Part shown: positions 48,831 through 63,362 of the stretch, piece by piece
Layout: each line of letters starts with the position of its first letter
Position numbering within the stretch: position 1 is the stretch's first letter
NCBI GenBank assembly: GCA_030704615.1
Contig: CM060731.1
Coordinates: 30,998,001 to 31,062,000 of the forward strand
Source: Takakia lepidozioides
Lineage: Eukaryota > Streptophyta > Takakiopsida > Takakiales > Takakiaceae
Direction of reading: 5' to 3'
Length of the DNA stretch: 64,000 bases
Made by a program: the position numbers and the translations under genes
Notes under the pieces: model-generated
Database searches by the model: none
Told to the model about the DNA's origin: nothing
What the model saw: the letters and a program-made list of their open reading frames with translations, nothing else

Positions 48831-49850
48831 GCCATAAAACTAAGGTGAAAAGGTCCAAAAAGAACAAGGAATCGAGGGCAGAGACTGCTTCCTAACTACC
48901 AAGTTGTCTTTCACATATCTGTACATATTTGCATTTGGAGAAAATTAAGTATGGGGTAAGGCCCGGCGACACTTGTAAAAAATGTGAATGTATCATATAT
49001 GTATGTCCGAAGTGCTCCAGTAGTTCAGTCTTCATTGATTGGAGCTCACCATCCTGGGGCAGGTGTTTGGCCATACTTATTAACATGGTTTCATATGTAT
49101 GTCTATATAGTTTGAGCCGCATTCCAGGCTACAGTCTACCCTCCATAAATGTTCCCTCCATATCTGTTAATCTGTTATCATTTTTTAATTCCCGAAGATT
49201 TGACAAGGCAAGTGTTAAGTGTTATTATGTTCGCTCCTTTACTAAATGACCCTTAATAAGCTGTAAAGAACTGGCTCAAATATCTTAGTGTATGTGGAGG
49301 GTACCATACGGGGTGTAAGGTGCCATCCTCTCGACCTTCCGCTTAAAGTTCCTCCTCTGGAGCCACCTTACGCCCCGAAAGGTTCCTCCTCAATCATGGC
49401 CGTAGATGAAAATAAATCCGAACCGTCTGTTCGTAAAGAAATTTGAGCCTATTACTTTACGCTGGGTAAGGGCCCCGCAACAATTGCCTTCAAGCACCAT
49501 GGAAGCCTCAGAAAAAATTGACCCCACCTGAAGTACGTAAGTGACCATCGGAGTACTGAGCAAGGATAATAGCAATGGACTACAGTTGTTTGAGACTGGA
49601 TGAGCTGAGGTGGGTTCCCTTCAGAATTTCACTTTCACGCCAGATTCTTGGATACTGCATACAACTCTGGCATGCTCGGCTGCTTGAAGCCAATGCAGTT
49701 TACAATAGTCTCAGCGAAACCAGAGAGTGGGGGAAAACAAATTGAGGTGCTACCCATCGCTGGCAAACAGGCACCATCTAAGTATGCTGTTTTCCATGAC
49801 TTCGAGAGCCTCTCTCTTAATTGGTGGAGTATGAATTGATCGGCAGCCAA
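48831..49850. other. Spacer without a recognised gene
   Basis: No coding segment was recognised. A 12-bp imperfect hairpin, GGGTGTAAGGTG … CACCTTACGCCC, lies at about 49314-49379. Confidence 0.4.
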
Positions 49851-49854
49851 GGAC

Positions 49855-49975
49855 CGAGAGAGGAAGAGTTGTTCTCAGTGTATCCCACCACTTGCTGCTC
49901 CTGGGTGTGGACATCTCTTCAAAGCATTCTTGATATTAGGCCAACCACTGCCATGGGCGTAAAGCACAACAAATG
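49855..49975 (-). pseudogene. Duplicated fragment of the SIK1-type kinase 3' end
   Basis: The minus strand matches the end of the neighbouring kinase gene. GATACACTGAGAACAACTCT corresponds to its DTLRTIL codons, CAGGAGCAGCAA to QEQQ, and 'TGCTTTGAAGAGATG' to CYEEM. An internal deletion of about 25 bases and frame changes make it non-coding. It lies about 100 bases beyond the stop codon of the parent gene, in the same orientation, as expected of a local tandem duplication. Confidence 0.65.
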
Positions 49976-50072
49976 GAAGTGTATACATAACTGCAATAAA
50001 CTATCAAATAGAAGAACAAACATCAACAAACGTCCGATAGAACAATAATTTAGAGCTCACCCAATAACTATG

Positions 50073-53219
<3,147 letters not shown>

Positions 53220-55545
53220 ATCTGAGCTCTCTCACGCGGAGCTTTCTCCCTATCCCTTCTCCTCTGATGAATTTTTGTTTCTCTTGTAGGGAATTCGTCA
53301 GGTTCCTGCAGAAGAAGCACCCAATACTGCACAAATCTGTACAATGAGGCAAGCTTCGATAGCCAGCATGACTTTGGGCTCTCGAGATCTAGAAATCATA
53401 GAAGAGGTCACCTTTAACACAAGCATATGAGGAAACAGGTAGAGAATGCACATCCGCTACAGTACATGAGTTGGGTTCTGAAGGTCCATTAGGAAATCCA
53501 TCAATCAAACCAAGGCTGTCTCCTCTGTCTGCTTATCCATCAGCAATCGGAATGCATTTCAACATTGAACCTGATCAGCTGAAGTAAGACTTCGTCACAA
53601 CTGCCCGAGTCATGCCAGTTCAACAGCAACCAGGATACGTCATAGAAGAGAAACTAAGCAAATCAGCTCTAGGGTGAGGATGGGTGATGCAGACGAGCAA
53701 CCATAGGCTTGCGAGGTCCTATGTCGAGCTCAAAACAGCTGATACTCACACAATTGATTAGAAATGATAGACCATACACTCTCCGACAGAGCGTAGTGCA
53801 CACTCTACTGTCACGTCGACACTGAGTCAAACAACTCCGCAGAAAACTTCGATGCTACATCTCCACGCATCATCCAAACTACCACAAGCAGAGCTGTTGC
53901 AGTGTGAAGGGCCAGAATCTCTCTTCCTCTCTCCGGCATAGCGTTGGATTCCAAGACCACCAAGACTACCAAAGTGAACCTTAAAAGACACTTTCTCCAT
54001 TACAGTCACACTATGTTCGGTAACATGAAGCGCGGAGGAATGCGCAAACGTTGTGCGATGAAGTGCAGTGCAAGAACATGTCTGAAGGCTACATGTTACT
54101 GTTCAAACGAGAGTTGTGCGAGATGCCCACTAAGTAGGCCTAGATCTGAACACCAACATTTGGAGATTTTTTGGTAGGCTGCGGTTTGATCGATGCATGA
54201 CATACAAGTATGCCCCACAATATTCAGAAGTGTTGCTCTTATCTCTCTGTTCTGAGTATCAGTTGAAGAATAGGTTACATCTATCCACAATGGCGTACTG
54301 TGTAACTAGCCCACTCCATCTTCAGATGTCTATTAAGTCCATCCATGTCACAAGCCAAGACTTTTACAGCTTTCTTTCTTAAACTGATCTTACTCCTTGT
54401 GAACGTGGCCGCCTTACAGACAAAAACAAACCTCGATGAAAATTCTTTGATAGCAATGTAACAGAAAGTCCATTGCACACATTTGGCATGCCACTCCTGG
54501 AGCAAAGCAACATACAATGCAAGAGCACATGGCAGGCATTTTGCGTCTTAGTTCACGACAGTTGGGTTGAATCATTTGCCCATCATATCACCAGGGGCTA
54601 CTCTTCTACTGTGTGGCATGTAAAGTTTATACTTGCCTCCCAGATTATTGAAGGCTGGATAAACTGTGGAGAGTGTCTCTAGCCCACTTGCAAGCGAACT
54701 CTGCCATTTCACCAACAAGTGTTGATCAAGACCGGACCATCTGGTGGAAAAGAGACCTTTCAGGTGTAGTCCATAGAGAACTAGCAGTCCAGTTCTTCCA
54801 ATTAAGTATGAGATTGGGATGATAGATCTGAGTTACCAGGGTGGACATGTCTTTGGTGAGTGAGTGCATCTCTTTCAGTTTTGTAATCCACCACTGGTCT
54901 GGTGCAACCTTGCCTTAAGCAGCCTTGACTTTTCTTGTCCTGTCTACTAACTGCAGCATTGTGGCACAGAGCATGGGTGCAGACCAAACTGGAGATCCCA
55001 CCAAATATGGAAAGCATGACAGTAACTGCCACGAGTAAGCATTACTTCTTGTCCCCAGGCAGAATACTTTCTTGTTGAAAGGACAAGAGAGCAACTGTAG
55101 CTTGTTTGGAATCCTACATGTAGGGATCTGCAAGCGACTGGCCCTGCAAGAACCATTAGAACCTACGGCAGTCACATGGCTGGAACAGCTGCACACCCTT
55201 CAAAGCCTTGTTGCCCATTTCGTTCAAGTCGGGAACTGACCACCTCCTGCTTTTCCAGCCAGATAAGACCACTGTTCAATTTCACCACTCTGCTTACTGA
55301 CCCACCCTGACGGTTACTGTGGAACATGATACTGATGTAGGCATGTGAGACCACTCTAGCCAAGCCTTGAGCTTATTTGCTTTCCATGCCTTGAGCTTAT
55401 GACCACCAAAATGGCTTTTGCCACTGGATTTTCAATCCCACACGATCACTCAAGCTACTTTTGCTGTCTGCGTGTCTCCCCCGTCCCCCAATTTCCACCA
55501 CTTCGTACCCTGTGATCAGAAACCAAGAGACTTGAAAGCATGTAC
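53220..55545. other. Region between the kinase and UPF3-like exons
   Basis: This is the 5' flank of the kinase gene and the expected location of the 3' end of the UPF3-like gene. I could not identify further UPF3 exons; frames at 54281-54517 and 54802-55200 show no known motif. Confidence 0.3.
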
Positions 55546-55723
55546 CTGCAAGCTCCTTCCCAGGGGAGGATGCCTCTTCTTGCCCTCTCTCCTCTGTTGC
55601 TGAAGGCTGTGGGGCCATGTGACCTTGGGCACCTGCTTCCCCATTCTCATTGGTTGATCTCTCACCTTGGACTTTTGCATCAGTAAGCAACAGACCCTTT
55701 CTCATGTCCCCTTGATGGTGCTC
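55546..55723 (-). CDS. Candidate C-terminal exon of the UPF3-like gene
   Basis: The segment is bounded by a CCAG acceptor and a TTGCAG|GTACAT donor and has one open frame of about 59 codons. It is rich in Glu, Gly, Gln and Ser (EHHQGDMRKG … ATEERGQEEASSPGKELA). It lies downstream of, and on the same strand as, the UPF3 exons, whose family has charged, poorly conserved C-termini. The link is by position and composition only. Confidence 0.35.
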
Positions 55724-56267
55724 CTGGATTGACAGCACCCCAATCTTTGTACCACGCCTAAACCCTAAACTCTACATACCGAGCTCTTCCCGATGTAGGG
55801 CCACCATGCCCAGCTCCAGCCTCACTTCCTGCATGCTTGAGGGAGGGTACATGAGCTGCTAATCATTGGACAGTAACAAATACAGCTAATCCAACATGGT
55901 CACAGTTACATGGACTTCCATAACAATCACCCATCTTGCCCATCTCCCCTTCTTTCCCCTGCTCGGCCAAATGACCCACTGCAAACTGGTATACATCTCT
56001 GGCCATGCAAGGGTGTTTAACTTCAGAGAGACCACAGACGACTACATGCAAATGGATGGCCGGAATGTGGGCCAGAAGACGGCAACTCCTCAACAGAACA
56101 TTGCTTATATCTTGTGGTCGCCTAGAAGGGAATGGAGAAGAGGAATGGTGAGTGAGAAGTCAAATTTCCTCTCGGGGATCAGAATCTATGATACAGGAGG
56201 GCCCAAAAACAACTGCTAGCACCACACCCTCTACGAAGCATCTAAGCTCCAATTGCAGAGGCTTTAC

Positions 56268-56946
56268 CTTCTTCCTGCTACAAGAAGTAACTAACACTCC
56301 CCTCGGTGATTTGTAGTCAGAAGCAGCCTTCTCCACCTGTCGCCGCTCCAGCTGGAGAGCTCTGCACTGGGCAAAATCTTGGTGGGTTTTCCAACTCTTC
56401 CAGGAATGCCAAGTAATCTGGATCTGTGGCAGCCAGTGTCAGAAGACAATCCGTAGGCCCCTAACAGGCCAGACTGCAACAATAGCTAACAATGTTGACC
56501 CCCCTCCACCTGTCTCCCTCTAGTTAGCTGCTGTGATCCAAGAGGTCCCTAACTGCTTGAGAATCCACCCTATCCACCCCCAGGACTAAATACCAACCAT
56601 GCATTTAAGGAAAATATTAACCTAAATATAGAACATGCGATCAAAGGGATAGTTTCATTGGGGGCGTAACCTTTGGCAAGAGTTCCCTCCCGGACATCCT
56701 TTTTGGATCGAGGTCTTGGCACTCCTTGATATGGGGCATACTCCACCGATGCCTTATACTGGGTCCCTGTGGCCAAGAAAACTCTATCCTCTGTAATGCA
56801 GCCGATTGACATAGGGACAGAGAGGAGAGATTCAATATGCTGCCCTACAGAAAAATGAATGGCCATCCAAATCCTCGTAGAAATCAAGAACATCCTCAAG
56901 TTTCTTGAAGCTGATGTATGCCCTTGCAAAAACCTGGCGCTTATGG
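56268..56946 (-). pseudogene. UPF3: UPF3-like exons (nonsense-mediated decay factor) with frameshifts
   Basis: Three exons of the UPF3 (Smg4/UPF3) RNP-type domain are clear. Exon A (56946-56849) encodes VFARAYISFKKLEDVLDF…DGHSF. Exon B (56790-56671) encodes DRVFLATGTQYKASVEYAPY and SKKDVREGTLAK. Exon C (from 56423) encodes DPDYLAFLEELE. B and C join in phase (K-DP). Within exon C the homology then shifts frame twice. KPTKILPSAEL continues in a second frame after an A-run near 56387-56390, and QLERRQVEKAAS in a third after an extra two bases near 56356-56361. The A/B junction as I place it would create a TAG codon. UPF3 links exon-junction complexes to UPF2 in mRNA surveillance. The first half of the domain was not found upstream. 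This is either a pseudogene or contains indel errors. Confidence 0.65.
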
Positions 56947-58339
56947 CTGCCGAAAAATCATTTAGACTAAATGCAAGGCCGTCATCAGAAACAATGGATT
57001 CACCTGAACAAACTCTTCTTGAAAGGTGCTGAGATTTTACTGCAAAATCTCATCAGAGACTGCGTAGGGTTTTAGACTAGACCTTTTCCTGTCCAAGCTC
57101 TCATTACTACAAAATTGCCTGCACCGTGTACACCCATGTTGACCACACTGACCTGAAAGTCCAATGTGATATTGCGTGTCTTCTGTGCAGTAGAGGTTCT
57201 ACTGGTTCACCTAAACCACCCCTTTTCTGAGCAGGAGCATGTATTGGAAATATTACAAGCTGACTTAAAGAAGCAAGACCTAAAGTCAGCAAATCGCATA
57301 GTGTCCACAAACCCTCAGCAAAGCTGTCAGTGTGAAAATCCAATATCCAATATCATGATCTCTATTGGTGATTGCTGTCGCCATCGTGACACTTCAGAAG
57401 GTAGTTGCAGTTGTAGTAGTGAGAAGATAAGTAATGCAGCAATGGTGGACTTGCATTTTGTGTTACATTATATTCCTAGAATAACACTGTCACACCACCT
57501 CATCAGGTTATGGCACCACCTTCCTAAATCATCCCATTGAAAAAAATGTTCAACTCCGTCGCAGATTCTCAGCCAGGAAGCTGGGCACTCCTTTTGTTTC
57601 TGCAGTCTGAACATGAATGCACGACAAGGCAAGGAGCACACAGGACCATGTTTCACGTGGATAATGGTAGATTCCATGCAAGACCTTCTCTAGTCACGGA
57701 TCGATGAGGACCGACGCCCATAATACAAGAGAAATTCAAGAAATGGAAATTACCAATGACAATAAGGAATTCCTTCTGACCATCCAGGAGAAAAGTTTTA
57801 TAGACATCCACCGCCGCGACCATCTACACTACGCCCTGAGGAAGGTTTGGCACGCACTTACGTTCTCTAGAAATTCAGATTGACTGCCTTATAAACCATT
57901 CATCCAATATAAAGTCCACCTTGAGTACGCACAACTTCCAAAAGCTGAGAGAGAGAGAGAGAGAGCATATTTTATAAAGACAAAAACCAATGGCGACGGG
58001 AAGAGACGGATCACCTGGATTTCCCAGAATAGAAAGCAATCCAGGTGTAGGAACCGGAATATTTGCATGCAATTTGCTCCTGAAAAGTTGAAGGCGACAA
58101 CGAAGCAGGGAGATGGCGCAACACCACCTTGGTACTCTTCACGATGCCCTCCCCTCTCTCCATCGCCATAGCCAGATTCCCCTTCAACCGAACCTACTCC
58201 CTAGCCTACCACCTAGCCTCGACCCAAGCCTGTTTCTTTTCGAAGCTGAAGCCAAAATGTCGTGGATGAAAAGTATTCATCAGAATCTCTTTGTTGATGC
58301 TCTTCTATGCTCAAGCACGTGCAACCCCATGCTAGGACC
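56947..58339. other. Upstream of the UPF3-like exons; no exon resolved
   Basis: The N-terminal half of the UPF3 domain should be encoded here if the gene is complete, but I found no matching segment on the minus strand. A GA microsatellite lies at 57947-57965. Minus frames at 57107-57343 and 57468-57677 have no known motif. Confidence 0.3.
57947..57965. repeat. GA microsatellite
   Basis: About ten GA units in tandem. Confidence 0.85.
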
Positions 58340-58440
58340 GTCTGTGGTCAGTAGCGGTTCGAACCCATACCACCTGACTAATTAGCACCATCCAAGTGGG
58401 CTACCTACTACCTACCTCTCATATAACTAAAAGATAGCGA
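58340..58440 (-). mobile_element. tRNA-derived SINE remnant
   Basis: The minus strand carries GGTTCGAACC, a near-perfect pol III B box. It is preceded by a 'CCCACTTGGATGGTGC' stretch resembling an A-box region at the expected distance. No complete tRNA cloverleaf can be drawn, so a SINE relic is more likely than a gene. Confidence 0.4.
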
Positions 58441-58748
58441 CGAGATAGTCTCGTGACAGCCGCCCTCGATTACACCAAAGTCCACAGATAGAAAGCTGAT
58501 CTAAACCGTTCATCTTCCATCTCTATGAATTACTGTGCCGTCGATTCTAAGATCCCGAACGGTTAGGATCGCGCATAACTGAACTCTACAGACGCGTCGC
58601 TTGGAGTGCGCGACACTTGGCACGGTTGTTTTTGCCTGCTGCCACGAAGAAGGCGAGGGCGGTGGGCGGCTGCGTCTTCCTCACGACCACCCGCCCGTTC
58701 TGAAGAAGCCTCGCGAAGACTCTCGTGTCGCGGTGGATGCGTGCTTGC

Positions 58749-58757
58749 CTATAAGAG
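58749..58757 (+). promoter_or_regulatory. TATA-like box upstream of the HEXIM-like gene
   Basis: CTATAAGAG lies about 360 bases before the start codon. A splice-acceptor-like TTTCTTGCTTGTAG immediately precedes the start (59095-59108), so a 5' UTR intron is plausible. Confidence 0.4.
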
Positions 58758-59109
58758 AATCGTGCGGTCTTGGTCTACCCTAACTTTTAGACTCCAGACT
58801 TGTATTGTTGAGACCTTCAAACCCTCGAGATCATAGCCCCGATTAGTGTACCTGACATTTCAAACAACATTGTGTTCTTTGGTTGCATCACCAGAGACTC
58901 TCGCCATAACGTGTGTTCCCAGTGTGTTGCGCCTTGCTCAAGCCGGTCAAGTCGTCTTGTAGAAATCGGAGATCGCTAGCCTTTAGTTGAGCATATTTTT
59001 CTTTTCGTCTACTACATCTGAGCGTCTGTCTTGGAAAGCCCTTTTGGGGTTTGTTGCCTCTTGAAAGGTTATCTGTTTGTTTTGGGAAAACCTGTTTCTT
59101 GCTTGTAGG

Positions 59110-59934
59110 ATGGACTCGGCCGTGGGCCTGGCTGGACAGCAGGTGGTGTACCGAACTCCGAGGGAGGAGATGGCTCCTGTGAAGCGCAAGTGGAGAAACA
59201 GGGGTCCGAATCAAAGGTTCAGGAAAAAGTCTAAGACTCAGCCGAAAGGTCAAGTTCTGACACAGGCTGGAGTCTACGATCCGCCAAGATTGAGAGATTT
59301 GCAGCGGAAAAACCATTTGAAGACAAGGAAGTATTTCCCAAGGAGGAGGAAGAGTGTGCCTAGGGCTCCTTTCAATAACAGTTCGTTCCTGATGAGAGTT
59401 CGCCGTTCAGGGGGTTTGGCGTCGCTTGTCTCTCCTGCGACTCCCGCTTTCCTAACAACTTCCTCTTTTTCTCCTGCTCCTCAGTATAGAGAGGGCCTTG
59501 TGGAGGAGGTGAAAGAGTTCGGGGTTAATGGTTACGGGTCCATGACTGGTCTTATCCATCTTCGATCTTCTGATGAACCATCAAGTACTAGCACTGCAAG
59601 CAATGAAGTAAGTAACATGGGCAATAGACAGCCACCAGTCACTAACGCACAGTCTGTTCAGCAGTTGGAGCAGCGGCTTGATCGTGATGTAAGCCGGTTC
59701 GAAATGACTTACCCTACATCAGATACAGACAATAACTGCCAGCAGCAAATGGAAGTACGCCTTGAAGAAAAGGAAAGTCACATAGCATACTTGGAGGATG
59801 AGAACTTGACCCTGAAAGAGCGCCTCTTCTTGATGCAACAGGAATTAAACGAGCTTCGGCAAAGATTAGAGGGAGGTGTGTCTGTCGTGGTAGATGGGCA
59901 GGATGCTTGTTCTGATTATGGCAGTTCAGATTGA
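59110..59934 (+). CDS. HEXIM-like nuclear protein (candidate P-TEFb inhibitor)
   Basis: A single open frame of 274 residues. In order it shows: two Arg/Lys-rich segments (residues 24-42, KRKWRNRGPNQRFRKKSK, and 66-81, ending PRRRK); the motif APFNNSSFLM (86-95); a Ser/Pro-rich middle with a conserved-looking YGSMTGLIHLR (142-152); SVQQLEQRLDRDVSRFEM (182-199); and a C-terminal coiled coil with LEDENLTLKERL (228-239). Metazoan HEXIM proteins have the same order: an Arg-rich RNA-binding motif, the P-Y-N-T-x-x-F-L-M segment that contacts P-TEFb, then a coiled coil containing 'EDEN-x-x-L'. HEXIM with 7SK RNA holds CDK9/cyclin T inactive. The similarity is to short motifs, so the function is inferred. 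The start at 59110 follows an acceptor-like TTGTAG. Confidence 0.5.
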   Translation: MDSAVGLAGQQVVYRTPREEMAPVKRKWRNRGPNQRFRKKSKTQPKGQVLTQAGVYDPPRLRDLQRKNHLKTRKYFPRRRKSVPRAPFNNSSFLMRVRRSGGLASLVSPATPAFLTTSSFSPAPQYREGLVEEVKEFGVNGYGSMTGLIHLRSSDEPSSTSTASNEVSNMGNRQPPVTNAQSVQQLEQRLDRDVSRFEMTYPTSDTDNNCQQQMEVRLEEKESHIAYLEDENLTLKERLFLMQQELNELRQRLEGGVSVVVDGQDACSDYGSSD

Positions 59935-62235
59935 TGTGTTTGTCACACATGTCTGTTTGATGTGGCTTTTTCATTCGTTTGTGCTGCTCGGTGCTGTGAG
60001 GTGGCCTCTCCATTGGAGCTTTTGGAGTTGGCATGACATCAAGTGAGCGGGGGCCCACGGGATGCCTTCTTGATGATGTGCATGCCTCATCTGTAAGTGT
60101 CAGAAGCACTATATGCAAGTGTTCATCTTTTATGTACAGCTTTGCGCTGTAGGATATTCGTAAGGTGGACAACGATTCATAGTGGACATGTGCTATTTCT
60201 AGAACTCTATTGAACATAGCTGATAGTTTGGGATGAACTTCTCTACAGGTGGTTACCTCTAGCAAGCACGATCTCACGGTTGCCTTGAGGTGCCTGGAAT
60301 GGTAAGGGATTCACCCTACTGAGATCTATCTGCTAGCAGATGATGGCACGTCGCTCATTTAATGTCAGCTCGTTGGTGGTCGTCTGACCACTTATATGTC
60401 CGAACTGCTAGAGAGTGGAAATTTTGAGAGGTAGTTGTAAATAGCCTAAGGGTTACGAAATGAAAATTGTAGACGAACATGTATGCTCTAAGCAATATTC
60501 GCTTGCTGAACTTTCTGGCTCATCTTGTCTCTTGCAGCATGTTCCAAAAAAAATTGCACGCCAGATATGAATTGCAGTTCTCTTGATTATGGTATCCAGG
60601 CCTCTATGTACACTCTTATCTGTGCTGCAGGTCTTGAGTGTCATGATGGTCTTCTGGTATGTTGCAGTGTTTTTGGGGTGGGGGTTCAACTTCATGTGAT
60701 GTAGTTTTGTGAGCTTATGATCTTCATTCTGGACATGATTTAGCTTGAGTGTGCATGGACAGTTCTCCTAGTATGCTGTTCATGTCCTTGTTCTGGGTGA
60801 GATGTGACATTGGTAACTTTTTTGGAGTGGCAGGGCTCTCATGATATGTGCCTTGTGTTCCCCAAGTGGAAAAGCCTTCCGAAGAGGCAACCGATGTTGT
60901 CATGCAAGGTGATTGAATGGATTCTGATGGATAGAAGGTGGTGTACATAGTTTGGGTTGTGATCGGCAGTTTCCTGTGCATCACATGCTTTGAATGCAGT
61001 CTATTGATTTCCTAGCCTTGGGTTTCACACTTGAAAAAGGTGGGGTTGGCATTTATGTTTCTGTCTCAGGCTTCGGTGTCTGTTGCTGGTGAACAAGACT
61101 GCAACAAGTCTCTTTGAGGAGTTGCATGCATCTCATTTATCATCTTATCTGTCCTATGTATGTCTCTGTAGTGTTCGAATATAATATTATGATTGTGTTT
61201 TAATGATATTTGTCTTAGTTGTGGTCTGGAACTAGTATATGATTTTCTAACTGTTCTGATGGTACTGAATGAACTATTCAGTTTTTGTCATGAATCTTAA
61301 TTGGTTTTGGTAAAAATTTGGATGGTGTCGAAGTCCCTCACCACTGTTTTCAGTATTGAAAACTACTTTCAAGATGGATGATGGTGGGAGAAGGTTGTCG
61401 GAGTGGGATTTAGATCAGAGGGATGTGACATATAGTAAATCTCTCATAACCAGAAGAAATGGTTGTTATGTGAAAGGCAGAAAAGCAGGATGAGTCATGT
61501 TCCTTTTAGCTTTTGGTAGGGTGTTGAAGTGCTAGCGGTTTGTGTTGAAGGGCATGTATAGGGTATGTCATCTTTTGAAGTGGTTTTATTACCACAGTGA
61601 CCAGTACAATATGCACGGATGGGAGATTGCAGTGAACGGTTATCTGCGTTTGGAAGAATGTTTGATAAGTTGGAAAAAATTTTCACTACTTTTTGTTTTC
61701 TTTGGTTATCTGATTTTGGAAGAATGTTTGTAGTAGTTTTTTTTCACTACGCCTTGTATTCTTTGGAATCAGATGGATTTGTGCTTCAGATTTATGCTAT
61801 ATGTACGTCAGAGAGATAATGATGATTTCTTAGTTTACAACTGAAGGAAAGAGTAGTGTGATCTCTTGATGCAACCACTTCAGGTGTTTAGGAACTCTGT
61901 GGCCTATTTGCAAACGGCTAAGAGCTCAGGAGGGAAGAATAATAATTCTGACTGTAACATAACGCAATGGGTTTACACTTCACACTTAGTTGTAAATGAT
62001 AAATTGAACTAGATAGTGTTTAAGTACATTATGCTGACAACTGATGTCTGATGCCCACTGGTTGCCACATTTCATAGCTCTAACCATATGCTGAAAATTG
62101 ATGACATCGTCATCTTCCTGCGACACTTTATAGGTCCTCTTTAAATGTTTAAGAAAAATATTAATGGAATTCATGCAAGCTCTACTCTCTAGTAATTATG
62201 AATAGATAGTAAAAATCTGGATTATCACATTGTAT
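59935..62235. other. Downstream of the HEXIM-like gene; no further gene recognised
   Basis: The first few hundred bases are probably its 3' UTR and may extend some way. Short open frames on both strands lack known motifs, and no splice-bounded segment was convincing. Confidence 0.35.
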
Positions 62236-62300
62236 TATACATATCGTGGTAAGAGGATTTGAGCCCTGAATCATCCGGATGGCTCGCAGGGTAATATCCT
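62236..62300 (-). mobile_element. SINE remnant of the same family as 14230
   Basis: The minus strand reads GGCTCAAATCCTCTTACC, a B-box-like site. The adjoining GGATTTGAGCCC…ATCCGGATGGC on the plus strand parallels GGATTTGAACCC…ATCTGGGTGGC near 14230. Confidence 0.45.
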
Positions 62301-62713
62301 CATTTATTGCATAAGTCCAAACACCTGTTCATCCAGGAGATATTATTCATTAGAAATATGGACAAAATATTGTGGTGGCAACTGTCTGAATGGGAAGTTC
62401 CATTGAAGGTACGGGTGCTAAAGCAGCCGAAACCCTTTGCATAGTCCTGCCTGTAGGAAAGTAGGCCATCAGAATAAAGGATAAGTATTGGTTTCCTGGA
62501 GCGAGGTGCTCACATTACATAACCCACTCGAGCGACGAGGTATTGTATTCCACGAAATAAGCCCACTTGAAATCCAACACATGTTATTTTTTTCTTAAAT
62601 CCTTGCATATGATTATATCTTGAGGATTTGTATGGGTCTATAACATGAAATATGGTGAACTTATTTATTCAGCTATCTTATGGGGCTTTATTCATCTATT
62701 CGACTTCTATTAA

Positions 62714-63358
62714 CCCTTAAACGCCCGCGAGGTCGAAACTAAAGATTTTTTGGTAACCATAACTCTTTCAGATCTTGATCAAATTTTGCAAAATCAGGGC
62801 CGGATTTTCTCCCATCCTCTAGTTTGCAGATGGAAACCCTGATAGCCCTAATTCCTGATTAGCTAGTTGCAATTGCAATTTTTCTGGAGGTGGGGTATGT
62901 GGGGAAGCGTGGAGGTTCCCGTGTTGTGGTTGTGCACGCTCCAGTTCCTGCACGTTTGCAGGTGGTCTGACACCCCTGCTTAGACCGACCACCAGCAGAT
63001 TCTACTTGGCCAATTTGAGCACTTTTTGGCTTGTTGGATGTAGGATGTGGTGGGGATGATCACTGAGATGCATCAGCCCAATCGAGTTCCATCCCCTCAT
63101 CCAAATTTCAGGAAAAGCACTTGCAATTTTATTCTTATTCTTTTTGCCCCAAAAAATGCACCCCACATGCAATGATGGCGATTTTTTTATTTCCATCCGA
63201 TTGGCCTGGAATTTTGCAGGTGTATGCAGGGGGTAGTTAGGAAGATAATGTCTGGTCAAATTTCCAAAATTCCTTTTTTCTCGGATATTACAGGGTTTTT
63301 TCATCCCAAGGGTAATGATTTTGGGAAAAGTCAAACTTATCCAGTGGGCATTTAAGGG
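62714..63358. mobile_element. Non-autonomous piggyBac-like element flanked by TTAA
   Basis: The element begins CCCTTAAACGCCCGC and ends GTGGGCATTTAAGGG, 15-bp inverted repeats with two mismatches. It is flanked directly by TTAA on both sides (62710-62713 and 63359-63362). TTAA target duplication and CCC-starting termini are hallmarks of piggyBac. At 645 bp it holds no transposase. PiggyBac-type elements are known from green algae but are not typical of flowering plants. Confidence 0.65.
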
Positions 63359-63362
63359 TTAA

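Noticed and set aside
58340-58440. tRNA gene suggested by GGTTCGAACC
   Set aside because: Only the B box fits well; no acceptor or anticodon stems can be drawn, so it is kept as a SINE relic.
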